A DNA stretch of 64,000 nucleotides from Saturnia japonica (taxonomy: Eukaryota; Arthropoda; Insecta; Lepidoptera; Saturniidae), in contig CM065325.1 in NCBI GenBank assembly GCA_033032175.1, forward strand, positions 7,530,930-7,594,929, in the 5' to 3' direction. The notes under the pieces are model-generated. The model saw nothing but the letters and a program-made list of their open reading frames with translations. It did no database searches and was not told the DNA's origin. Position numbers and translations under genes: made by a program. Below, in pieces: positions 1 to 8,924 of this stretch (positions are counted from its first letter, which is position 1; each line of letters opens with the position of its first letter).

Positions 1-704
1 AGACGGTTCCCAACAGATCTAATTAATGTAACTGCTGTGTACTATTTGCATGAATGTATGTATTTAACATTCTCTTATTGTACTGGTTAGTTATAAAAGG
101 TAAGTGCGAATGGCTCTGTCGTCAATCGACTATGGTTATTATATTTCCCCGAAAAAATGTTGGCAATCCTAGAAGCGAGATCAATGGCCGAATAAATTTA
201 AAAAGTGTGAAACCTTAGGGCAAATCTAGTTCATTATAAAAATACAAAATAACGACATTTTATTTTATATTAAAAATAAAATAAGCGGATAAACTTAACG
301 TAAATTAATTAGTTCTAAATAATAATATGAATCTAAAATATAACCAATTCTAGGAGTTTATAACTCACGTTACTAAGGGAAGAAAAATCAAATAAGTTTT
401 TAAATTTGTAATCCATTTTACTTACCTATTATGTAAATCCTTCACGGTAGATTTCCCTAATTCATGATCGGACGTAGCCTTGTTGCGATGTTTTTCACCA
501 TCCCGGGAGATAACTAAGGAGATTGTATCAAAGCCACCGAGCGAGGGCTTCCGCTGTGTTTCCATCGCTTTCAATTTAGATGATGGATCTTAAACTGTTA
601 TAAAATTTTGTTGTGAATATTGTGTTGGGTAGATTGGATAAAACTTGCGGTTCGGTCAAGGCTGCCGATTTGATACCCATTGTTTCTTTTTTATATATTT
701 TACT
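1..704. other. AT-rich intergenic DNA, no gene seen
   Basis: No reading frame or repeat that I can recognise. The stretch around 470-660 is somewhat richer in G+C than its surroundings but all frames are short. Confidence 0.5.
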
Positions 705-900
705 AGCTGTGCCCCACGGTTTTACCCGTGTTAAAAATTTGGATAGGAACCCCCGTAAGGGGTTGGATTTTTAAACATCCGTTCTTATCGGATGTCTTTA
801 TCATAATAACGATCTGTGTGCCAAATTTCAGCCTAATCCGATCATAGGTTTGAGTGATGTGTTAATAGATCATTCAGTCATGGTTTCCTACCAATCAAAT
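705..900 (+). repeat. ACTAGCTGTG-type dispersed repeat, left part
   Basis: Starts ACTAGCTGTGCCCCACGG and continues with the short GC hairpin typical of this family. Similar starts are seen near 54110, 56142 and 63798. It runs up to the TA that flanks the first Tc1 element, and the sequence after the second Tc1 element (4114-4135, ending ATATTAATACTATAGATA) resembles the usual far end of such repeats. The Tc1 elements therefore probably landed inside an older copy. Family name not assigned. Confidence 0.55.
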
Positions 901-904
901 ACCA

Positions 905-928
905 CATCAAAAAAGTCTAAGCAACATG
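905..928 (+). repeat. Left terminal inverted repeat of Tc1 element 1
   Basis: Matches the reverse complement of 2472-2495 at all 24 positions. Confidence 0.9.
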
Positions 929-1207
929 CGTGATATTACAAATTTTTCCATTTATATTAATTAATTTCTAAATATTTACTCAAACAAAGTGCGTAGGTAA
1001 GTAAACTTTTTTGTTATTGATGACATACTGGCTGGTTGTAAAAAAAAATTTGATTATGTTTTGTTTTTTTCATAAAATTCAAATGACTGCGAATTTGTTT
1101 GAATTTAAGTGCGTTTTAATTGCTACGTTTAGTCTTGATTTTATAATTTTACCAACCATTTAAATAAAGTTAGCGACAAAATTGAATTATTAGATATTCT
1201 TTACGTC

Positions 1208-2230
1208 ATGAAGCGACGTCATTTGATGGCAGATGAAATGCAAAGAGCTGTAGGGATGTTGCAAGCGGGAAGTAATCAATCTCAGGTATCTCGACATTTT
1301 GGCATTCATAGAAGTGTTATTTGTCGTCTTTGGCAGCGCTACAATAATACAAGAGAACCCCCTGAACAGCATCCAGGCCATAAAAGGAGTACAACCACTC
1401 GGCAAGACCGGTACATAAAACTGACTGCAAGACGCCAGCCGATGTTAACCGCTCGAGAGATAAGTTTGAGGCTACAAATTTCAAGTGGTGTTGATGTAAG
1501 TACTCAAACTGTGCGAAATCGACTGCATGAGTACGGCCTACGAGCTCGACGCCCAATCTGGTGCCCACCGATACGTCACGGGAATCGCGCTCTTCGATAT
1601 GAATGGTGTAGAGAACGCATAACATGGACCCAGGAACAATGGGATAAAATTATGTTTTCCGATGAGTCGCGATTCGGATTTAAGCCTGATACAAGAAGGG
1701 TGCGAGTGTATCGTCGGCCCGGAAATACTGAAAGGCTCAGGTGCGTTCAGGAAGTTCATCCATACAGCGGCTCAACAGTTATGTTATGGGCGGGTATTAT
1801 GAAGAACAGGCGAACTGAGCTCGTTTTTGTAAATGGAAACATGATTGCTGAAAATTACATTGAGGATATTCTCAGACCTTATGTCTACCCATTTGCACAA
1901 ACCTTTGGCTCCGATTATAGGTTAATGCATGACAATGCGCGTTGACATGCAGCTCGGCAAACCAGTGAATACTTTGCAACGGAGAACATCCGGGTATTGC
2001 CCTGGCCTGCACAATCGCCAGATCTCAACCCCATCGAGCACGCATGGGACATGTTGCAGAGACGTGTTTTGAAGCACTTGGACGGAGCGACAACAACCCA
2101 ACAGCTGAAGGATTTGCTACAATTCCATTGGGAGCGAATACCGCAAGATGACATAAACAGTCTCATTAATTCAATGAATAATCGTTGCCGACAAGTTCTG
2201 AATAGCAGAGGAGCCCATACTTTTTATTAA
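1208..2230 (+). pseudogene. Tc1-like transposase with one in-frame stop
   Basis: One frame runs from ATG 1208 to TAA 2228-2230, 340 codons, the usual Tc1 transposase length. The N-terminal ~115 residues form the paired-like helix-turn-helix region (QSQVSRHFGIHRSVICRLW). The DDE/D catalytic domain follows: first Asp in IMFSDESRFGF, second Asp in LMHDNAR, and Glu in SPDLNPIEHAWD, 34 residues after the second Asp (D34E, the Tc1 signature). A TGA at 1943-1945 interrupts the frame right after DNAR, where the family usually has proline, and the frame stays open on both sides. There are no frameshifts, so decay is recent or minimal. The enzyme would cut and paste the element at TA sites. Confidence 0.9.
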
Positions 2231-2471
2231 ATTGTTCTATTCTTTCACAATAAATACATTTTCTTTAGAAATTTCATTTTGTAAGAAAAATGTTTAGTTT
2301 CTTATGTATCATAGTTTCTACAGTATATTCTAATATTGTTCATTTCTGTTATTAAAAGAACTTATAAAGACAACAGCTGTTATTTTTACATCATAGAACC
2401 CTAAAGATATTATTTTAAAAATAAAATACAACGTTATAATGTGAAGAACCATCCTAAAATTTAAATTAGTA

Positions 2472-2495
2472 CATGTTGCTTAGACTTTTTTGATG
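2472..2495 (-). repeat. Right terminal inverted repeat of Tc1 element 1
   Basis: Partner of 905-928; followed by GAGTG-like terminal bases and the TA at 2500-2501. Confidence 0.9.
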
Positions 2496-2505
2496 AGTGT
2501 ATATA

Positions 2506-4113
2506 CACTTCTAATAAAAAAAAATCGAAACAACCCTGAAGTTAGATTTTGAATGAGTCTTATGAATATTCAGGCGAAATTGAAATAAAAAAGAGGTTTG
2601 ATAACATTTAAAAAATACTCAGCTGCCAGTTTAGCTACACAATTACAAATTTTAATTGAAATTTTCATATTTTCGTCGAATAAATGAATGAGGAGTTCAA
2701 TGTGTACAATGATTTTAATGTGTATTCCGTCGGAATTTCTGCATGTAATCACACTTTTTAGCCAAAAATATCGTTTCTTTAATAGTGACTGGAAACAAAG
2801 CTTTGTTACATTACCAAAGAGATTTTTTTTCCTAACAAAATATATGGATACCTCGCCCACGGAAGCCGCCCAAGTCGTGGTGTTGCTGAACTCAGGACTT
2901 AGACAACGTGTTTTGATCGCACAATTGCATCTTAGCCTCTCAGCTGTCAGTAGAGTGCGTTATCGGAGACTGGTATGTTTACTCGCCGTCCAGGATATGA
3001 CCGGTATATTGTGTCAGTTTCTTTAAGAAATCGTCGATTAAACTCTAGTCAACTGCAGCAGTGGTTCCGTGTCATTCGAGGATTGACTGTGAGCGATTTT
3101 ACTATTAGAAGAAGATTGGCGGAGCATGGCCTGATACCTTATAAACCAGCTAATGGTCCAAAATTAACGGTAAACAGCCGAAGAGCCTTAACTTTTTACG
3201 TGAGAACTGATATTGGTCATACCTTCAATGGAGCAAAGTTCTCTTTTCTGACAAATATAAGATCATGCTGTATGTTAACGACGGAAGAAAGAAGGCGTAT
3301 GAAGAGAGAGAGAGCGTTTTATACAGTCCTGCACTGAAGAAAGAGTCAGTTACGGTGGAGGTTCATGGACGGCTTGGAGAGGCATAAGCGCCGATGGAAA
3401 AACCGAACTTGCTTTTGTATCTGAACCTCGCTTACCGCAATTAAATGAGCCACGTTACATGGAAGAGTGTCTGGAGCCTCATGTGGTACCTACCTAACGC
3501 ACATTTTATTGGCGAAGAGTTAATTTTTATGCAGGACAATACCAGGACTCATACCGCAGGCATTGTAAATGAATACATGAACGAAGTCGGTATTACGGTT
3601 ATGGGCTGGCCAGCAAAAAGCCCGGATATGTTTCCCATGGAACCACCAATGGAATGAGTTGAAGAGACGAGTAAGAGCGAGAGATCCTGCTCCGGAGACT
3701 CTTGGCCAGCTTAAACCAGTTATACGAGAAGAATGGGATAACATGCCACAACACAAGATTGTGACTCTCATCCGTTCCATAAGGAACCGCATGAAAGCAG
3801 TCAGCAGTGGAGTATTCCCGGGGAGGGAATAAGAGATACGTACTGAATAAACTTTTTTTAACATGTTTTGTCTCACGTCTTTGTTTCTAACTTTTTACAA
3901 ATTCTTCTCAAAAGGTAAAAACATACCTGTTGAACAAAACATGCTAGCTAAATAAATTTAATTTTAATTTGAAACATCGATGTTGGTCAGACGTTACCTT
4001 ATAATATTCGTAATTAACTGGCATTATTTATTTCTTTTGTTTTAGCGTAAAAAAATCATAAGCCTCATTTAAACCACACTTTAGGGGTGTTTCGATTTTT
4101 TTGATGAGAAGTA
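2506..4113 (+). mobile_element. Tc1-like DNA transposon 2 (decayed), abutting element 1
   Basis: Left end CACTTCTAATAAAAAAAAA followed by TCGAAACAACCC pairs with the right end at ~4084-4113 (reverse complement TACTTCTCATCAAAAAAA then TCGAAACACCCC). TA lies outside both ends (2504-2505, 4114-4115). Its inverted repeats differ from those of element 1, so it is a separate family and not a duplicate. Only four bases separate it from the TA of element 1, the pair sharing a TATATA site. Confidence 0.8.
2844..3832 (+). pseudogene. Tc1-like transposase, frameshifted
   Basis: Coding traces move through three frames: ATG 2844 (MDTSPTEAAQVVVLLNSGLR, helix-turn-helix part), then ~2975-3337 (SDFTIRRRLAEHGLIPYKPA), then 3445-3657 with EELIFMQDNTRTHTAG and GWPAKSPDMFPMEPP. 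The last piece is equivalent to the Tc1 motif with the second Asp and the catalytic Glu. A further shift after 3640 gives WNELKRRVRARDPAPETLGQ to a TAA at 3830-3832. Several indels and a lost D1 region make it inactive. It is clearly older than the transposase of element 1. Confidence 0.85.
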
Positions 4114-4249
4114 TATTTATATTAATACTATAGATATAACTTTTTTGTATAAACTGTTTGGTAGGTATTTAATTTAATGATAACTAGGCATCGCATGCGA
4201 AACATGACTAAATACTTTAATAATTAAAAAACTTTTTCTTATTGTTCTT

Positions 4250-4530
4250 TAACGGTTTGGCGTAGCTGACGTTGTGATGATGATACCTAAGTCTAAGCCT
4301 AGTGAGGGCAGCTGGATTCTCAAGGGCCTTATCTGTTGAAATATACGTATAGGTGCTTGGCGGAAAATTTTCAATTTGAGGGTGGTATAGCTAGGCAGAT
4401 ATTAGAAAATGCTCTAAGGTGATGGCTCATGGTGATGCTATGATTCCATCATGATGTTTTCCTTCACCGAAAGCTCAGGCTCATTGCAGGGATCCTAACT
4501 CACGTCGATCGAAACGATTATAAAAAGCTT
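4250..4530 (+). repeat. Dispersed repeat (CTTGAGGGTGG / GATGTTTTCCTTCACC family)
   Basis: Shares ordered blocks with 11535-11860: the GTGCTTGGCGG / AATTTGAGGGTGGTA block, then CATCATGATGTTTTCCTTC, then CAGGGATCCTAACTCACGTC. The 55390-55530 copy carries the first block in reverse. Probably a SINE- or LINE-tail-type repeat; the block GATGTTTTCCTTCACCGA is very common in Lepidoptera. Confidence 0.6.
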
Positions 4531-6660
4531 CCAATCGAACACTAAGTACCTAATAAATACTATTTAATAACAATAATATCAGATTGCACATGAAGATATT
4601 TCTAAAAGAAATACACTGTTAGGATCTTTTCTTACAATAACCAATAAACAGAGTTACAAATATGTCATATATCTCTCATATATAGTAAATTTTTTTTTCG
4701 TACGGTGATGAAAATGAGCATCGAATCTATTGAGTAAATGTTTATACGGCATTATTTACATTCGCTGATACCACAAAAGGGTACGTCTACAATTGTTTAA
4801 TTTTTTTAAATTATTATATTACATTCTACGATTAATTTGATTGTACACGAAGTAAATTTACAAGGAAAAGAAGGCAGTAAGACGTGCTGTATTAGGTAGA
4901 AGTATTTTTTAATTTTTAATTATAATTATCGCAACTAATAAAGTCTCCTAAGTCATAATATAACTTATACTATTCATGTGTATCGCTTTGGTTGCCCGTA
5001 ATTATTAATCGCCTGATTAATATCAATTTACAGAAATGTTTACAAATGTATTTAAAAGATGATGGCGCAAAAATTACGAGTTCACACGAGCATTCAAGTG
5101 CCTAGGTTGCTCTGAACGTCAAATTATTCGTTCACGTATCACTGACGTTGATCTGTATAATGTTATCTAATACGTGAACTTATCTTAACTTAATCTTTCT
5201 AAATGTCGACAAGAGTCTTTTAAAATATTTGTCTCTATGTGAAGATTCATAATTTTTATAAAAGTAATTTTTCATTAAGACCTCTTTGTTATTTGAATAA
5301 CGATTGTCGTAAAGCATGTAACGTTTTAAATAACGGTTTGAAAGTTAAATCAGTTTATATCGAATAGCTTAATTATAACAACTTCTCTTAGATACTTAAC
5401 AAAATTATATAGGTATATTAATTTACAAATTAAATTAATTAATACAAATTATCGTAATACGTAACAGTTTTAAAATTAAATATTGCAATAACACCAAAAT
5501 ACCAATTGATTGAATCTACAAGATTAATATTTTTGCAAGCAATTAACAAAGTATACACTATATCTATGTCATATAGGTAGATTCTTGTATATCTATCTCA
5601 ATTTGAAATGATACTTATTGCAATGGATTAATCATATCCAGTAAATCGATACTGAAATTATTTTAAAACTGTTCTGATCAAATTGCATTCCAATGCCGGG
5701 CTAAGTCGATAAACAAAACATAGATAGACATGTATTTTTTGGAAAATAATTATTAAGCATAATGAAAGATATTGATAAAAGTATTTATTATATAGAACGT
5801 TAGTAATATCTTAATGATATTTAGACACAGAATACAAAAGAGCTTTAAATAAAGGAGTCCAATGGAGTGCTGTTTCACTTCACTTTGCTATTGCTCTGGG
5901 GAAATCACTTTCAACATTAATTATGTTTTTTCTTCTTCACGTTTGTTGATTTCAAAGTAAGCTAAATTATGAAATAATATTACGTTGTAAGTTATTATTA
6001 CTTTACCTATTTTAAGCTTTCGTATGTTTTTCTTTATAAATTTTAATGAGTGTGATATTTTAGTAAAACTAGTTATATGACCGTGACTTTTTCGATACAT
6101 TATCATATATAATTATTATATATCATTTGTAAAGTAGGTTAAACAAGAAATATATAAGAAAAAAAAATCGTTATGGTCAAGTTGTTACGGTTAGAGTTAA
6201 GGTCAAAAATAACAAATTACCCTTTGATTAGTACCTATGTAACAAAAATATTATTACTCATGAGGACGTTACCAACATTAAGTCTTTGTCAATATTTAAG
6301 ATAATATAAAAAGTATGTATATTAAGAAAGTAAAACAACCATTGTAATCGAATTCGATATTTTGAAAACTTCGAATAATTTGATTTAAGTATAGTATTCG
6401 AAGCTAATTCTGAATAATCGGAATTCCGAATAATATAATGGAAAAACTCGTGATTTTTTTAGTTTTAATTGTATAGATCAAAATTAAAGATTACTCGAAA
6501 ACTTACAAATAATTCGACATTTACAAATTATAAAAAAAAACTTAGCAATATTTAAAATTTTCGTAAAAAGAGGGTAGTTACGAATAATTTCGTAACATTG
6601 AATTATTCGCACACCACATAAAAGATGTTAATAACCTATAAATGTATTCAAAATGAAAAT
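4531..6660. other. AT-rich intergenic DNA, no gene seen
   Basis: Only short frames. The part 6350-6600 is a patchwork of ATTCGAATAA-like words, a simple-sequence tendency and not a coding signal. Confidence 0.5.
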
Positions 6661-6669
6661 GTCTTTTGT

Positions 6670-6890
6670 TCAATTTAGGCCCTAAGAAGGCACTTATGAA
6701 TGTCAAAACACTACCACCGGTTCGGAAAACATTCCAACCATCGAGAAGAACCGACAAGAAACCCGATCGACATCTTATCTTTTCTTTAATTGGTTTTACA
6801 GTATTTCATTATGTACAGTTATTATCATTTTCAGTAGATGTACAGAGAGGAAATCACATCCAGACATCACCATCATTCATGTAATCGTAA
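6670..6890 (+). repeat. Dispersed repeat with ACTACCGGTT...CATCGAGAA block, copy 1
   Basis: Aligns over ~220 bp with 45945-46160: shared TTAGGCCCTAAGAA, ACACTACCACCGGTT, CATCGAGAAGAACCG, and a tail with AGATGTACAGAGAGG. The block GAGAAGAACCGACAAGAAAC resembles a repeat widely dispersed in lepidopteran genomes. The 72-codon frame inside it (6666-6884) is therefore not taken as a gene. Confidence 0.65.
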
Positions 6891-7071
6891 TTCACGTATA
6901 AATAAACAACTACCTGTATAATATATAAACGCAAAATTAATTTCAGAATATTATTTTATTTATCAATAATTTGAAACAGTTACAAAAAATATATATCTAA
7001 ATCTTTTTCAAACCTTCGATCCAAACTTAATGTTCAATAAAAACTTTTAAAATATTATAGTATTGACTTGA

Positions 7072-7077
7072 TTTATT
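7072..7077 (-). terminator. Poly(A) signal AATAAA for the 7091-7513 gene
   Basis: AATAAA on the minus strand just downstream of the TAA at 7091. Confidence 0.5.
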
Positions 7078-7090
7078 CATCATAATAAAA

Positions 7091-7513
7091 TTAATCTGAT
7101 TTCAAAGAGGATTTGCGTTGCGGTGAAAACTCCACGTACTTACAAGGCTCGCGCATGTTGTTACCTTTTTCTTCAATTTTATCATTATATCTGAAGTTAG
7201 AGGAACCCATCCTTTGAGACGCGGATGCGATTATCGAGGCTACAGTGAATGACGGGTGTTGCAAATCCGGGATTTGTGAAATATGAGAATTGTGTAGTTT
7301 CTGACGGTTTTCTTTGATCGACGCGTCGCTTAGGTTCGTTTCGATGGTTGCCTCGGCATTCGTTGTATATTGTGATTCTTCATTTTCAGTAGATATTGTA
7401 ACGTTGCCACGATGTTGGTAGTACGATAGACGTAATTGAGAATAGTCATCGATATAGCCAGACGAACTTTGTTCTTCTGTCACTGATTGTGATTCATTGA
7501 TGTTAGATGTCAT
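7091..7513 (-). CDS. Hypothetical Ser/Asn/Glu-rich protein, 140 residues
   Basis: I do not recognise this protein. It is one open frame starting at ATG 7513, with an in-frame TAG nine bases upstream (7523-7525), so the start is fixed; it ends at TAA 7091. A possible 3' splice site (TGAAGTACAG) lies just upstream, so a 5' untranslated exon may exist. AATAAA (7072-7077) follows the stop by 13 bases, which supports a real terminal exon. The first ~90 residues are polar and low in hydrophobics (NINESQSVTEEQSSSGYIDD); no signal peptide or membrane segment is seen. Residues ~87-96 read SFTVASIIAS, similar to the engrailed-homology-1 repressor motif (FxIxxIL) that recruits Groucho, and the C-terminus is basic (SPQRKSSLKSD). 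A nuclear role is only an inference from these two points. No homeodomain or other DNA-binding domain is present. Confidence 0.55.
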   Translation of the reverse strand: MTSNINESQSVTEEQSSSGYIDDYSQLRLSYYQHRGNVTISTENEESQYTTNAEATIETNLSDASIKENRQKLHNSHISQIPDLQHPSFTVASIIASASQRMGSSNFRYNDKIEEKGNNMREPCKYVEFSPQRKSSLKSD

Positions 7514-7529
7514 TACGAGTAACTAACTG

Positions 7530-8760
7530 TACTTCAATAAAATAATTATAATCGAATGTTTCTTTACTTCCAATCTTGTTAAAACTTTGACTAAATAAAT
7601 GTAAGTATGTTGTTTTTTTTCGACCACCTACATTGTATTTATATTTTTGTCAGTGCACAGTTTTGCAACGTTTTGTTTCTTGGTTTATTTTAGCTTGGTA
7701 TTAATAATTACATTACATACTACTATTTTTTAAATAACATTATGATGGGTTTAAAATTTATTTTATTATTGACATACGTTAATGCGTAATATATTTAAAA
7801 AAAAAACCTAAATGAATACCAACATGTTTCGAGTCTGTAAAAATGTATTATGTATCTTTATTATCTGCGGCTTGGCTATAGAATCTTGTTGATTATCATA
7901 TTTCGTCTATACTGTTCATATTATTTACTTAATATCACTGAGAGTGAGTGCTATAGAATATACTACTATCAAAATAGTATTTGGAAAAAGGATGAGAGAG
8001 AGGATTAATATCAAAGGTTTTGTCTTGTTTTCATGTATGCAATAATAATAATTATAAGCATGGTTTATTTTACACCAATAACCCTCAAACACTTTGCAGT
8101 CTTTATTTGTTACATTAATACGCAGAAGAAGACCAACAACAATACAATAATTTCAAAAATATAATTCATTGTCATCTTCTTCATTTCATTGGTTATACTT
8201 ATTATTGCTATTTCAATAGGGTAGGTATTTATGCTGATAATACGGATGATGCTAATGATAATATGTTGAGTTCATTAAAGCTATTAACTTGCTATAAAAA
8301 GGTTTACCCATTGACGTATTCATATAATTATATGTCGATGGATTTACCCCATATATGGATTATGATGGCCTTATCAATTAGTCATCTTAAAATGAATATT
8401 AGTCTTAATTAATCGTTTATTGAGCTTCTTATACGTATATAAGCACATCACCTGAAAATTCAGACCTGTAGAGTCAGAGAGTTATTTGGTCCCGTTTGTA
8501 CGTTGAATCTAAAATAACTTTGGACTCGATCGTAAAATCACATTACCATATCGACCATCTCATTAATATATCATCATTTCACATAACCATGACTGTTACA
8601 TTACCGAATAGGAAAAATCTTTCTGAAAACTGGGCCATCATCAGTGCATTTATCATTCCGAAAAGAAGTGTAGTCCACTTTTCCGTAAATATGATTAAAT
8701 ATAAAATAGCAAAAAAAAATTGTTCTCCTACAACTTAAAATTTCGCCACAATTTTGAAGA
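7530..8760. other. Intergenic region between the 7.1 kb and 8.9 kb genes
   Basis: AT-rich, no supported gene. The 80-codon plus frame at 8496-8738 has no recognisable domain and no splice or signal context and is left out. Confidence 0.45.
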
Positions 8761-8784
8761 ATGTGCCATATCATATATGCAACC

Positions 8785-8848
8785 AGATAAAATATCTACG
8801 TGATAAAAAATAACTGAATCTTACATGACAGTTGTGATCATTTTATCT
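8785..8848 (+). promoter_or_regulatory. Cluster of GATA-factor sites upstream of the allergen-like gene
   Basis: Three matches to WGATAR within 64 bp: AGATAA 8785-8790, TGATAA 8801-8806 and TTATCT (reverse AGATAA) 8843-8848, 25-90 bp before the TATA box. Insect midgut genes are commonly driven by GATA factors; applied here that is inference. Confidence 0.4.
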
Positions 8849-8871
8849 TCATATCAGATATCTTGACCCAC

Positions 8872-8879
8872 TATAAAAG
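8872..8879 (+). promoter_or_regulatory. TATA box of the allergen-like gene
   Basis: TATAAAAG lies ~53 bp before the ATG, placing the transcription start near 8900-8912 (AACAGTTT at 8910 could be the initiator) and giving a very short leader. Confidence 0.65.
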
Positions 8880-8924
8880 TCCTTTTTGGTATTCCGATAG
8901 TACACTAGAAACAGTTTAGACATA

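Larger units (their letters stand above)
902..2499 (+). mobile_element. Tc1-like DNA transposon 1 (near complete)
   Basis: A 24-bp perfect inverted repeat (left 905-928, right 2472-2495, core CATCAAAAAAGTCTAAGC) lies just inside TA dinucleotides at 900-901 and 2500-2501, the target duplication expected of Tc1/mariner elements. The outermost three or four bases differ between ends by one indel and one mismatch. Total length ~1.6 kb with one transposase frame is standard for Tc1. The coding frame carries one internal stop, so this copy should not make full-length transposase unless the stop is read through. Confidence 0.9.

Noticed and set aside
1317..1625. Minus-strand frames within the Tc1 element
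   Set aside because: Antisense shadows of the transposase, which has clear DDE motifs on the plus strand.
6666..6884. 72-codon plus frame as a gene
   Set aside because: It lies wholly within a dispersed repeat that recurs at 45945-46160, where the frame is not kept.
8496..8738. 80-codon frame upstream of the allergen-like gene
   Set aside because: Low-complexity composition, no signal peptide, splice or poly(A) context.
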